DNA of 64,000 nt from Irpex lacteus (taxonomy: Eukaryota; Basidiomycota; Agaricomycetes; Polyporales; Irpicaceae), in contig MQVO02000004.1 in the NCBI GenBank assembly GCA_001986395.2, forward strand, positions 1,939,939 through 2,003,938. The letters run 5' to 3'. A model generated the notes under the pieces. That model was given only the letters and a program-made list of their open reading frames with translations. It had not been told where the DNA came from and did no database searches. Of the stretch, positions 22,884 through 33,819 are shown one piece after another. The stretch's first letter is position 1. Each line of letters opens with the position of its first letter. The position numbers were made by a program, and so were the translations under genes.

Positions 22884-24907
22884 ATGGCCTTTCTCTCGTC
22901 GCTCAGCGATCTCCTTGGATATGTCTCGATAGGGTGCTGGCTTGGTGCCCAATTTCCGTGAGTGTTTAGTCCGAGCGGCCGACGCATCTCCGGTCTCAAT
23001 ACATGCCACCACTATCGCCCTGCATTGCGCTATATACGCCATCCACCTCCCCTTGCTCCTCACTCGTTTCTGACGTCCTCGAACTATAGACAGGTAATTG
23101 AGAACTACAAACGTCGTTCGGTCGATGGTCTCGCGTGGCCCTTCCTCGTCAATTGGCTTCTAGGTGAGAGATGAATAGCGTCTATCGCCCCGTTCCCGAC
23201 CAGTCTGCTGACCGCTGCGTGCCTTGACCCGACTGATGACCTGCAGGAGATGCCTCAAATCTGGTGGGATGTATCTTGACGAATCAATTACCGTTCCAGG
23301 TGCGTGGCAGGCAATACATCTCAAGTGCATATAGAAGTCTGATCTTGTTGAACGAATGACTCGACTATGACAGACGTACCTGGCCGTTTACTTCTGCTTC
23401 GTCGACTTCAGCCTTGTGGGACAATTCCTCTACTATCGATCCAACACCAAGCCAAAACCGTTTCCGAGTCATACTCGCACGACTTCTGTTGCCAGTCTTG
23501 TAGGACGACGTTCTCTGGAGCGACCACCCACACACTATCGCGCACTGTCGAACGTTGCTGCCAATGTTGCCGCCGCCGCTGCGCTTGCGGCTCAACAAGA
23601 AGAGAACACACGATGGCGACATAGCCAGCACCACACCGAATCGCACTTCACTCCTTTGAACGTCGATACCGGCGACGCTAGCGCCGCAGAGGACGAAGTA
23701 GACGAAGATGCTCTGGCACGTCTAGCCGACAGCTTCCACTCTGAGAGAGGAACCCAGAAAAAGGTGACATGGAGTCGAAGTCAAGAGCGCAACGGAAGAG
23801 GAGCCAGTCTAGGGCGGGCACACACACGACCGATGCTGTCCCCCATTACTCGATTCAACTCCCAAGCGTCCATCCCAGTCTCTCCCATCCTTGCCGGCCA
23901 CGAGTCGGACTACCTTACTCGTGGTAGGTCAGCTTCTCGGCCTCTGGACGAGTCCCATACTGCAGAATCCAGTGCACAGCGCCGGAGCTCTAGGGCAAGC
24001 AGGAAAGGCGCAGGAATGGTATTCTTGAGTGTTGGGGCGCTGTTCAGCCTGGGTGCACTGGTGGATAGCCAGCGAGGGAGGAGGGAGGTGGCAATTGGCC
24101 GAGTTCTCGTTCCGAGTGACAGAGTCTTCGGAAACCTTCCCGCTCAAGTCGCTGTACCGACCGAGAGTATAGTGGGTATATCGATGGGCGAACAACCTAA
24201 AGCTACTAGAGACAACAATCCTTCCTTTGATGACCTCCGATTTACTGGAGATATATCACCATTAGACCACCCAGAACATGAAGACCCTCCAATGGAGTAC
24301 ATTATTGGTCGTATCTCCGCTTGGATATGCACAACGCTATACCTCACATCTCGCTTACCTCAAATCTGGAAGAACGTGCGTCTCATAATCGATTCACGCC
24401 AGTCAAGAGTACTAACCGTATGTTCACAGTATGTCAGGAAATCTGTCGATGTACGTAGACAATGCCCGCATTCTACTCTACCGTTTCTCTGATGTTCCAT
24501 CTATCGTAGGGTCTATCCATCGCGCTATTTGTTTTTGCCTTCTTGGGCAACTTCTTCTATGTCGCCTCCATCCTCACATCTCCTAAACTCGGACTCCCGG
24601 AGCCCGAATCTAGCGCTTTCCTACGCGAGAGTATCCCGTAAGTCGCGTTTATTGTACTCCATGAGCGAGGCTTCAACTAACTTGCTCTCTCAGATATCTA
24701 CTGGGGAGTGGTGGCACCCTCATGTTCGACGTTACGATCGTGACTCAGTCATTCCTTTACCGACCGAAAGCTCACCTGCGAGGACGACATCTATCACGAG
24801 CACATGAAGAGGAGGAAGGACTGCTCAGCGCTGATGCCACTGGAGCAGAAGACCCATCTACCCCGTCACGGAGGCGGTTACCCACTGGAGACGAAGGTGC
24901 AGAGTAG
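22884..24907 (+). CDS. PQ-loop vacuolar basic amino-acid transporter (Ypq-like)
   Basis: About 510 residues over several exons. The N-terminal exons carry the first PQ-loop: LSDLLGYVSIGCWLGAQFP joined to QVIENYKRRSVDGLAWPFL, then TYLAVYFCFVDFSLVGQFL. A long hydrophilic insertion of about 230 residues (about 23450-24290) is rich in Ser and Arg and carries one hydrophobic stretch (GMVFLSVGALFSLGALV). The second PQ-loop follows: LYLTSRLPQIWKN joined to YVRKSVDGLSIALFVFAFL. The tail is acidic. The family (Ypq1/Ypq2/Rtc2, human PQLC2) has seven membrane helices and exports cationic amino acids from the vacuole or lysosome; the two Pro-Gln motifs are its hallmark. The large central insertion is usual for fungal members. 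The Tc1/mariner element is inserted 76 bp upstream of the ATG. Confidence 0.88.
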
Positions 24908-25189
24908 ACCTTGCGGTTGCTAAGGAAATTTGTATTTAGGGAATTTAGGACTTTCATATTGTTACTGTCACATCTACTACTCACGTATTTATTGGCATTA
25001 TACCATTGTACATTGTATCATTAATGACAATGTCTCTTGAATGTAGCTCGTGTTTGATCGTCTGGGTTTCATTTCCGCTCACATTGTTGTTCAGACGAGT
25101 TACATTTCTATCGGCGGACTATTGATACACATGCGTGAACCGCGCAAAACACAAGGAGAACGATCGAAGCCAGCTTCATGAGATACAAA

Positions 25190-25213
25190 CGAAATAACGA
25201 AATAACGAAATAA
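25190..25213. repeat. short tandem repeat, 3 copies of CGAAATAA
   Basis: Three perfect 8-bp units, located just past the 3' end of the PL14-like gene. Probably a simple microsatellite in its 3' untranslated region. Confidence 0.7.
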
Positions 25214-25238
25214 CGAGATGCGCCGCATGCGCAAAGAA

Positions 25239-26291
25239 TCAAAGCAATTCCGTGATAGCCACGGAGAAGTCTGAGAACCACACGTACTGGTCTGTGGGAG
25301 TGGCCCATGAGCTGTCCGAACCTATCGAGCGAACATAGTCAGCACCACACCCAGATAACAAGTTATCAGAAACCTTACCTCCAAAGAAGGTCTGGAACTG
25401 CATGCCCCGTATGCGCCCCGCAGAGCTGTTAGAGATGGTCAAACCTCCGACGTTGATGACGCTCTTTCCTCCGACGAACAGCTGCAGCTCGCCGTTCGAC
25501 TGGCCAGCATCGTTCAAACGTACACGTTGTGAAATCGTCGTACGTCCACCTGTCTTCCAGTCGAACGAGCCGCGTCCGACAGAGGCTCCGTAGACGTCGT
25601 TGCATGTAGAGAAGGGAGCGATGTCACAGACTGCTTGGTTCTGGGTGAAGTCGGGTGGGAGGTAGGTGTAGAGTTCTCCGGCGCCGTTCGTGCGCCACAT
25701 AAGACGGGAGGACCAGCAGCCGTCATCGCGACGACCACCAGAGCAGGAGAGCGCTTCACTATCGCTGTTCCCACCATCTAAGAACAGTAGGTTTTGACGA
25801 ACATACGTGAGAACGAGATCGGGCGGCATGTCACAAGGGTGCTTACAGAGTCCGGGAATCTTGCCACCCTTGACAAAATTGAAGCCAGAAGGGAAGTAGG
25901 CTGTGAAGCCAAAGGTGACTTCTTTAGCCGTGGTTAGGTCTACACTGGCAGGGCCAGGAGCGTAGAATGAGAACCCTCCTTGAGGCGAGTTCTGGAAGTT
26001 GTAAGAGCCTGCGGGGAAGAAGGCTTGCATGGAGAGCTCGCCATCAGGAGCGTCCACGTAGGAGTGCTTAAGAGCGGATATCTGGTTGTGAGGACGGAAG
26101 GTAGCGTCAGAGAGGGGAGAGACGGTGGCCCCAGATACGGATGTGGAGGTGGTCCAGTACTTCAGTTGGGGAGAGACGGGGAAGAGGGGACTGGAGAGGG
26201 AGGCACGAGATTGAGGCACGGCTTTACAGACTGCAGCGTCGGCTGTGGTCAGGAGCGCAAAGGCAAGAGCGGATAGGTAAGTCGAGAACAT
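25239..26291 (-). CDS. secreted polysaccharide lyase, family PL14-like
   Basis: Two exons (26291-25379 and 25321-25239) encode 331 residues. The 57-bp intron is a multiple of three and open, so it can be misread as coding; removing it restores QTFFGGSDSSWATPTDQYV. The start MFSTYLSALAFALLTTADAA is a clear signal peptide, and a TATAAAG box lies just upstream; longer upstream readings of the frame are not supported. Family features include the beta-jelly-roll strands around EVTFGFTAYFPSGFNFVKGG, KIPGLCKHPCDMP, GCWSSRLMWR, GELYTYLPPD and GRGSFDWKTGGRTTISQRV. PL14-type enzymes cleave uronic-acid polysaccharides (alginate or glucuronan) by beta-elimination. The exact substrate is unknown. It acts outside the cell. 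It is adjacent to a rhamnose-mutarotase-family gene. Confidence 0.85.
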   Translation of the reverse strand: MFSTYLSALAFALLTTADAAVCKAVPQSRASLSSPLFPVSPQLKYWTTSTSVSGATVSPLSDATFRPHNQISALKHSYVDAPDGELSMQAFFPAGSYNFQNSPQGGFSFYAPGPASVDLTTAKEVTFGFTAYFPSGFNFVKGGKIPGLCKHPCDMPPDLVLTYVRQNLLFLDGGNSDSEALSCSGGRRDDGCWSSRLMWRTNGAGELYTYLPPDFTQNQAVCDIAPFSTCNDVYGASVGRGSFDWKTGGRTTISQRVRLNDAGQSNGELQLFVGGKSVINVGGLTISNSSAGRIRGMQFQTFFGGKVSDNLLSGCGADYVRSIGSDSSWATPTDQYVWFSDFSVAITELL

Positions 26292-26330
26292 CTTCGGCTC
26301 GTTGAACAGCAGGAGACATACCGTTGCGAG

Positions 26331-26337
26331 CTTTATA
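26331..26337 (-). promoter_or_regulatory. TATA box of the PL14-like gene
   Basis: TATAAAG on the minus strand, about 40 bp upstream of the signal-peptide ATG at 26291. It supports that start. Confidence 0.55.
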
Positions 26338-27846
26338 CCGTGCAGACCACCATCTTTCTTGAAGACACACATGAGCAGAAGGTTAACGGACGGCACCGAT
26401 GCCGAAAGATGGTTGTATAAAACGGTCGAGATCTTGTGGACAACCACCGAGAAGACAGCGTATACTCGTGCAGAAGCAACATCGATGGGGGACATTGCCC
26501 TGGCGAACACTGCACGGGGCGATAAACCGCATGGGCCAATTATCAGTGAAATGGCAAGGGGACGACAGCCACCTGTTCCAGGCGAGCCTTAACGTGAAGC
26601 TGGCTTCTCGACAACAAAAACTTGCAAGATACATGCGACTAACAACATGATTTTGTGTTGCACGGGGCCTATGTTACGCCTAATGTTTAGACATATGAGC
26701 GGTCATGCCTATGGAGAAACTTACTGTCCATGCGTCCATGTGTCCTAGAAGCTTGATGAGTGCCTTGTATCAAGTCACTCCGGAGGCGATAGCTCGAAGA
26801 AGGGGCAAAACATCGGACAGGGGGTACTCAGCGACAAGTTGCCGAAGCAAAGAAGATGTGGAGGGCGCGCGGCTCCATTCCAAGCCTTGGGCTACCTAAT
26901 TTGGCATATTGTCAGCGAGAGATACGTCGTGGGACATGGGTCATAAAGAAGGCTGAATAGAAAGCTAGTCGTACGCTTGCATGGGGCATAGTTTCTCACA
27001 GATACCCTCGTATTTGATAAGGCCATTGCGGACGCCAAGTGCTTGTTGCGATTGACCGGTGGTGGCTGCGAGTAGCCTTGAATGCTAAAGAGCTTGTTTT
27101 TCCGACATACTATGCTCGCTCGCTGGCACATGACGGCAGTTGTCTCACGTTGACAAATACCCCAGCATGTATTGCGCCTACGACGAAGTACCAATGCGTG
27201 TGAATTGACGGCGAGCTCAGCGCCACAACTGCAATTTTCCACAGTTCAAATTCAGTTATGCATACTAGTACTGTGAGTTAATTTCGAACGTCAGTACTTC
27301 ATAGTGGGTTCACGTTTGCGACCATAAGGACGGAGCTTACTTTAAAATTATAAGCACCATGCATACCAACGAGCAGTCATGCTGAAGGGTTGGCAATCTC
27401 GGCCATCGTGGCCACTGGCAAAGTGGGGCAACCTTACGAAGCGTCACGGTGTGACGTGACAAGTACAGCGGATCACTGCCTAAATGGGAAATTCAAGTTG
27501 GGTCGTGCTCATCCCGAGCTCAGGCATGCCAGTTTCTCAAGTTGCTTGGATGGCCTTGGAGGCAACGGTTCGCCTAGGAAATAATACTGCCACAGAACTG
27601 AGACGATGAGAAGAGACTTGTACTGCGCCACTGCTGCCAGTGCCAGTGCTTGCAGGCCTGCACTAACTTGAAGCAATCCACTTGCACTTAGGCTATGACA
27701 ACAATTCGTAATACTTGGTAAACAGTCGTGTTCTTCTGCTCTTTTCACGAAACATCATGAGACATGCCTGCTTCGACGCGGTGAAGTTGAATCCAGATGT
27801 TATCAATGTTAATCACTACGTACAGTATACACATCGTGTAGGAGGA
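26338..27846. other. intergenic, no gene seen
   Basis: About 1.5 kb between two minus-strand genes. Open frames up to 116 codons occur (26892-27242 minus), but none shows splice structure, a recognisable domain or biased composition. It should include the PL14 upstream region. Confidence 0.4.
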
Positions 27847-28335
27847 TCATGGAGAGCCATCAAATCGAAAGACCTCTGGCACATCCTATATTATGTCTTG
27901 TTAGCATACAGTCATTCGCAATAGCATAAGATAACCTACTGTCCACCATGGCACACTGCCATCGCTTCCATTCGCACCATCCTGGAAGCTCTCCTGCATC
28001 TGATCCGTCACCTTCCACCACCTCTGAGTCTCCGGATCAGAAGCAATTCCAGCCATATCCTTCTCGTAGTCCGTCCCGACGTACTTGAAATGGGCGATCA
28101 GAAGTTGAAGAGGTTTATGATAGTGAATGGAGTAGTCGGCAATGTTGTGTCGTGCGAGAGCAGATAACACGCTGGGCCAGACGTTAGCGTGAATTTGGAT
28201 GTACTCCTCTTCGTACTCCGGTTTAAGCTTTTTGAAAAGGAAGACAGCATAAGTTTCATTCCCTAGCTCTGGTCAAGAGCGAGAGGTGTATACCTTGATA
28301 ATCTGACATATCCTTTTGGCTTGCGTAACAGACAT
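27847..28335 (-). CDS. L-rhamnose mutarotase family protein
   Basis: Three exons (28335-28294, 28227-27940, 27885-27847) encode 122 residues, the usual size for the family. The joined sequence reads MSVTQAKRICQIIK, LKPEYEEEYIQIHANVWPSV, HNIADYSIHYH, IAHFKYVGTDYEKDMAGI, RWWKVTDQMQ and finally PWWTDVPEVFRFDG. These match the conserved blocks of rhamnose mutarotase (RhaM, former DUF718), an alpha/beta-barrel dimer with His, Tyr and Trp in the active site. The enzyme interconverts alpha- and beta-rhamnose ahead of catabolism. The second intron has a GCTAAC branch site and a TATAG acceptor; without splicing the C-terminus loses the conserved Glu-Val-Phe block. Some fungal members of the family may have other substrates. 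Confidence 0.85.
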
Positions 28336-28382
28336 CTTGGCACGCTGGTCGGATCACTCCACGCGTCGTGGAGTCTCGCAGG

Positions 28383-28390
28383 TATATATA
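28383..28390 (-). promoter_or_regulatory. TATA box of the mutarotase gene
   Basis: TATATATA about 50 bp upstream of ATG 28335 on the minus strand. Confidence 0.5.
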
Positions 28391-29047
28391 CGTTTTCAGG
28401 TAGGCATCGTGACTTAGACCTGATGTGCCTCTGACGATATCGCGGACCGGCTACGAGTCTATCGATTTTGCCAGTGTTAACGCCAGCTAGATTTACGAGG
28501 TGACTTGTCTGCGTGAGATGAGGCCTTCAGCCTTCGAGTCAGTATTGGTTCTTTGCAAAGGCTAGTGAGTATTATACCCCTACGACAATCTCCCAATAAC
28601 ATAGATAATGAGCATACCGAATGATCACTCTTATTGAGTAAGTATGCGGGCGCCACTACGCCCTCGCAGTACAGAGGCTGTTCAAAATGCATGAGCCACA
28701 AGATAAGATTCAGCAGCTACTCTCCATTTCTGGAAGATCCTGTGAGGCTGTTATCAATGGTGAAACGATAATGGGACCTTAACAGATTGCGTTAGTTTGG
28801 AAAGTTGTGAGGAGTTCGAGGCAGTGGAGGACGTGGGAATTCGAACTCCGCGACCGGCGAAGCTGAGGGCAACTGCTTCATGCCTTCCGCTCGTCCATCA
28901 CACGCACCACCACCACCGACCTCTGACCAAACCACCGCAGAACGACCTCCTTACGCTTACTCATAACAAACAAGCTTTCCTGACAGTCTTTCCTTACTAC
29001 ATCCCAACGACACATATACCATACGAATAGCCGAGTAAAGAGGAACC
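28391..29047. other. divergent intergenic region
   Basis: About 650 bp between the mutarotase promoter and the Rab11 start. It contains a degenerate tRNA-like sequence on the minus strand near 28826-28895 (see findings) and a polypyrimidine/CA-rich Rab11 leader. No protein-coding gene seen. Confidence 0.4.
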
Positions 29048-30228
29048 ATGGCTGATCAGAGCAACTTCGACTTCTTGTTCAAGGTCCGTGGTGAATGTAT
29101 GTGCCCTTCAACAGGGACAGGAGCTGATGCATGTGCCTTTTGATACAGGTCGTTCTCATTGGAGACTCTGGTGTTGGAAAATCGTACGTGACTTTCCATG
29201 TTGTTGCACTGTGACTTTGCTGACACGCCAACCCGCAGCAACCGTATGTCATCTGTATATCCGCTTTAAACATCGCCTAACCAAGATAATGCTCCTCCCT
29301 GCGTATTCATGACCTTGGATCACAGTTCTCTCGCGTTTCACAAGGAACGAGTTCAATCTCGAGTCCAAGTCGACCATAGGTGTCGAGTTCGCAACAAGGT
29401 CGTTAGCTATCGACGGCAAGACGGTAAAGGCTCAGATCTGGGATACTGGTGAGTCTCTTCTATAGTGTTTTATACTACGAGCATGCACTGGCGAGGTTCG
29501 CACCACGGAAACATCGAGGACTGCGACTACTACCCCGCTCCTCCCCAACACTATGCTCGGGTAGCACTCGGGACCGATTAACTGACAAGCTCTTCTATTT
29601 CTGTTTACAGCCGGGCAGGAGCGTTACCGCGCCATCACATCTGCGTATGTCCTTTCTGTCACGCTTTCGCTGATAAGTCGGTCTCACCTGATATTCGGAT
29701 TCCAGCTACTACCGTGGTGCTGTCGGTGCTCTACTCGTGTACGATATCTCCAAGCACGCGACGTACACGAACGTTACGAGATGGCTGAAGGAGCTGCGAG
29801 ATCACGCCGATTCGAACATCGTCATCATGCTTGTTGGTAACAAGAGCGATTTGAAGCATCTGAGGGCTGTTCCGACGGAAGAGGCGAAGTCTTTCGCAGG
29901 TGCGCGCTGATGCATCTCAAATTACACAAAACTATGAAACTGACCACCATTGTTATAGCTGAGAATGGTTTGTCGTTCATCGAGACTTCAGCGCTGGACG
30001 CTTCGAATGTCGAGGGCGCGTTCCAAACTATCCTCACCGGTGAGCTTCATGTGTTCGCTCACACTGCCAGTGGTTTCTCAAGCAGTTTCCCCCTTAGATA
30101 TTTACCGAATTGTCTCAAGCAAGTCGCTTGAGCAATCCTCGGACCCCATCAAGCCCTCCACTGGTGACTCGATTATTGTTACACCCAGCGTCGACGCACA
30201 AGCCAATCAGGGAGGCAAATGCTGCTAG
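29048..30228 (+). CDS. YPT3: Rab11/Ypt3-family small GTPase
   Basis: About 212 residues with many introns. Exon 1 is 29048-29083 ([12 protein letters not shown]) and exon 2 is 29149-29183. A 5-nt microexon at 29239-29243 is needed to complete the P-loop [14 protein letters not shown]. The remaining motifs follow: switch [14 protein letters not shown]3 [21 protein letters not shown]4 NKSDL, G5 ETSALDA and the double-Cys end GGKCC for geranylgeranylation. IGVEFATRS and the length and composition of the tail place it with Rab11 (fungal Ypt3/Ypt31/32), which controls late-Golgi and recycling-endosome exit and polarised secretion at the hyphal tip. All nucleotide-binding residues are intact. Confidence 0.95.
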
Positions 30229-30854
30229 ACTGTTGTTGCAGGCGATTGAGGGTAGAGGACACGTGGAGGGATTGGCTGGCTGATCTGGATACTGTACATA
30301 GTGCACTTGTGTTTTTTTCTGTTGTAATCACTTTTTGCCTCCTTTATTATGACGTTGTGAAGAAAGTATGCATAAATAATGTGACGGAATGAGAATGAGA
30401 AAAGAAATACGACAAAAGGTTTGCGAAGGGCACGGCCCATCCGCGCGAACAGACGACTCGTCCTTGTCTCCGAAGACTAACTCGGCGCGTCCTGCAGGTT
30501 GCGGAATTACTTCCCTGGCCAGTCAAGGACGGATTATCCCGAGCCAGAACCATGCCTTGCGGCGCGGTCGGCAACGGGTCACCAAGTTTTCTGGAGGGGA
30601 CGGTCTTGAACCAGCGCACAGACGAGTAAATCCGTTGTTGATTTAGACCACCTCACATTCCCGGTTTAGGGCCGCTACAGCCACTACCCCATGGGAGCTA
30701 CGTCGAAAGGTACGCGTCAAGATCTAGGACCCCACTTCTTGGCGCCTCATCAAACGTGTGTTCCAGACTATTCAGGTCCGCTCTCGTCGTCGACCACGTC
30801 GACGGCGGCCATCCAACATTTGATACGTGTTATTCTCGCTTTCTTACACCCACA
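30229..30854. other. intergenic, no gene seen
   Basis: About 626 bp between two plus-strand genes. Holds the Rab11 3' region and the upstream region of the next gene, with a pyrimidine-rich leader just before 30855. Nothing else recognised. Confidence 0.4.
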
Positions 30855-31936
30855 ATGTCTGTCCTGCTCGAGCCCATCGTCCAGTTCTACCGCAATATCC
30901 TCACGCCAGTGCAGCCGTTGAGCAGCTGGGTGGGGTCACCTCTAACCATGCTCGACCTCGGAGCTGCGTTCCGACTCTGCTTGGTCCTGAGGCAGATACG
31001 CGAGCAGTTACGAGCAGTGCATCTACAGAACGCAAACAAGTCGGGTAATGCGTCTGTCGCGAAGGTCGAGGATCGCTCGTTCGTGCGCGAAGCCGCGACA
31101 GTGCTCTTGGTCGTATACGGAGGCGAAGCAATCACTTGTGAGTACACGTACAGTGCCTTAGGACTGATGCACGAAAATATATTTCATCATCCAGTAATGG
31201 GCTATAGCTCTGAGTATTAAGCTGAGTCTGCTTTGATTATAGCTCCATACCTTGGGACCCCGCCTTCATTTATGTACTCTGGTGTAGTCCCTTTGCTATA
31301 CATTGGCACTCAAGCTCTCGTAGAGAAGCTGCCGACAGTACATTCCATGTCATTGAACAGTGAACTCCCCCTCACGCTGTTTGATGGCATGTCTCGTGCC
31401 TACCTGCTCTGCAACCTTATTCCTCCAGTCGTTTTGGCGCATCAGAATTCAGGTCTAGCGTCCTCTCCTTGGACGTTGCTGTTGACGACTTTGGTACGTA
31501 TATTATACTGTGCTGTTGTGCGTGTATTAATTGCCAGTACCACACAATATAGGTTACTGCCAACGCCGGTTTCTTCGTGGTCAACCTCTTCTCCTTCCTC
31601 CAACCATATGCCCTCTCACTCTCTACGCCACCAGAGCTCTTGCCATATGGCTGGACCACAACCGACCTGTGGTGTGCACCCCTCATCACAGGTCTGTACG
31701 CTACCCTCACCCATGCTCAGCCATTCTTTGCGGATCTCCACTCCGTGCTATTTGGCTGGCTTGGAGCGGCATCGACAGATGCAGATGGTTTTGTCAAGGT
31801 TGCGCCTATGGACCCAGAATATGCCCGTGCGTTCTGTGCTTTGGTGCTTACAGGCCTGTTCGGTGCCAGGACCCTCAAGACCTTTGGTGGGCTGGGAGCG
31901 CAGTCTGCGGTTCAGAAGAAGATTAAGACCCAGTAG
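30855..31936 (+). CDS. multi-pass membrane protein of unknown function
   Basis: Three exons encode roughly 320 residues. The introns (about 31136-31242 and 31496-31553) restore continuous frame at EAITSPYLGT and LTTLVTANAGFF. About seven hydrophobic segments are visible, including LGAAFRLCLVL, AATVLLVVYGGEAI, MYSGVVPLLYIGTQALV, AYLLCNLIPPVVLA, VTANAGFFVVNLFSFLQPY, LWCAPLITGLYATL and FCALVLTGLFGARTL. The tail is basic (QKKIKTQ), as for some ER-retained proteins. No signal peptide or enzyme motif was recognised. It looks like a conserved integral membrane protein, perhaps of the ER or nuclear envelope, but I cannot assign a family. Confidence 0.75.
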
Positions 31937-32168
31937 ACCTCCATTTTGACCAACATTGCACGGCATCATGACTCACGAAACCCTGACGTCCCAATACATT
32001 CATCCTCGATTACCCGTGCGCACTACAGGTTCACCTCATCCTTACTTGTGATGTTCTTGCGCTATGCGATAGGAAAGCCATGTATTTATCTAGAGCATAA
32101 CCGGGCCCATACACTCTCCAAGCTTCACTCTTCAAGGTATACACAAGCGACGTTGAAATACAATCATA

Positions 32169-33192
32169 TTATACTCCGTGTTTGACGTGATGATGAGCCA
32201 AATGCAGATGAGCAGGAACCTCGATTTGGGTGAGGATGAACATGAATGTTAACGAGGCGGGAACGAGAAACAAAAAGATTGAGCCAATCTGAAGGGCCCG
32301 GTCTTCAGCAAGCCACGCAGCAATTACCAAGCCTAGAAAGGAAGAGTGCTTTAGCGGGAAACAGTACAGCACTCAACGCTTCTAATTATGCTCACCAAAT
32401 GTCATTATCACAGTTCCCAAACCGATAGCGAAAAAGGGGTAAGCAAGAAAAATAAGCGTGAAAATAAGCCGCGTACGGGTGCCCATAAGTGTCTGAAATG
32501 CAGTTAATGTGACAGTTACCAATCAGTGAAGATAGTCATCCCAGGAAGATAGAACCAAACACATACCTTGCGGGTCCATTTGGCAGTACATGTTCCCATG
32601 ACGAATATGTCGGCCGACCCAACCACAATCCCTCCTAAAAGGAGGCCGCACTCTCCCAACAAGCACAAATACGGCCCGCGCGTGGTATATCTGATTATCC
32701 CCTCGAGCGGCGGTGTAGTAGTAACGAACCCTACAGTGGATGATAGAAGCAGACCCGCCTAGAGGTACCATGGGAATGTAGGTCAGTTGTCTTGTGATAG
32801 CGCGTACTAGGTGAAAGGATGCAGGGACGTACTACGACGGTCATGGTAGAGATCCTCGACGCTATTCTATCCTTGAACTCCGTAAACTTCTCGTCGCCTG
32901 CATGTGTCGTTCTCCACACACGTCTAAGATTCTTCTTCCCAAACGAGACCATGATCAGAATCCTGAATGCTAGCTCGAGGATAGGCCGGATCCATGCCCA
33001 AGCTTCCGGAAACGTATTCTGCCAATGGGGCGGTAGCGGGTTCTCTACATCATTCTGAGGTGTCTTGACCGCGACAGCGTGATCGGGAGGAAGAGGATTG
33101 GGTGCAGGTATGATTCGAGTGTCGTCACGCTCATCGACAGGGATAACATCGACGATTGCTTTGTGGCAGCAGTGTGTGCATGAAGTTGCCAT
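32169..33192 (-). CDS. membrane protein, paralog A of a tandem pair
   Basis: Several exons encode about 280 residues. The N-terminus is soluble with Cys/His (MATSCTHCCHKAI), then NPLPPHWQNTFPEAWAWIRP and a short hydrophobic stretch ending IMVSFGKKNLRRVWR. Later exons give membrane segments around TTTPPLEGIIRYTTRGPYLC, GIVVGSADIFVMGTC, LIFTLIFLAYPFFAIGLGTV and IFLFLVPASLTFMFIL. A TATA-like ATATAAAG lies about 50 bp upstream of the ATG. It shares the motif TTTP...YTTRGPYLCL, the FPxAWxxxRPIL segment and the exon layout with the next gene at 33820-34818, so the two are tandem duplicates. No known family was recognised. At least four hydrophobic segments are visible. Confidence 0.65.
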
Positions 33193-33819
33193 GTGAGTGT
33201 CAAAGAGAGCTATGACAGCCAGCGAGCGTACTGTGCAGTCTTTATATCAGCAGCAATGCATAGAGCACACCCGAGAAGGTTGCGTGCACAGGCCATGCAT
33301 GTCCTGCATGGGCAGAAAACCGATAGGCCTTCATATAACACCCACTCCGAGTTTCCGTCTAGGGTACTGTTGACAGTTGAAATACACGTTCCGATCGCGA
33401 GGCTGGTTTCCGACGGCAGACTATTGAACACGCAAAGTAAACTTAGGCCCAACGATGATAATCAACGCTTACGATTCGAGAATTGGCTTTGGGCCTTGCT
33501 CTTATCCAGAGACTCGAGGGCAATATGCCCAACTGGTGCCGAATCTCCTGGCTTGGGTTGTTTTGCCTCAGGTGTATCCATTCTCTGTAGTGCAACTACA
33601 GTTGAGCCCAGCGTTTTGCTCACGTACTGTTTCACGACGTTTACTGTTTCCTTCAGTTGGACAATGCCATATAGTTGGACGATGCCATATAGGTTCCCGA
33701 GAGAACTGTCATCAAGAAGGACACATCTTCAATCCATGAACCAACTGCATGCATTTCAGGATATCTATAGTGACATTCCATAAGCTATTACCACATACGC
33801 CAATCATGCTCATACACAC
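33193..33819. other. spacer between tandem paralogs, no gene seen
   Basis: About 627 bp. It includes the paralog A promoter and the paralog B 3' end. An open frame on the plus strand (33193-33783) is judged spurious because it overlaps the paralog A promoter and shows no family features. Confidence 0.4.

Noticed and set aside
25322..25378. Continuous reading through this segment of the PL14-like gene
   Set aside because: It has GT...AG ends and a length divisible by three; removing it restores the family sequence FFGGSDSSW, so it is an intron.
26292..26510. Upstream in-frame extension of the PL14-like protein
   Set aside because: It would place 73 residues before a clear signal peptide and across the TATA box.
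27901..28170. Unspliced C-terminus of the mutarotase (ending LMLLRMTVC)
   Set aside because: A normal intron with a GCTAAC branch site restores the conserved EVF block, which the unspliced reading loses.
33193..33783. 196-codon plus-strand frame between the tandem membrane genes
   Set aside because: Overlaps the promoter of paralog A and has no domain or splice support.
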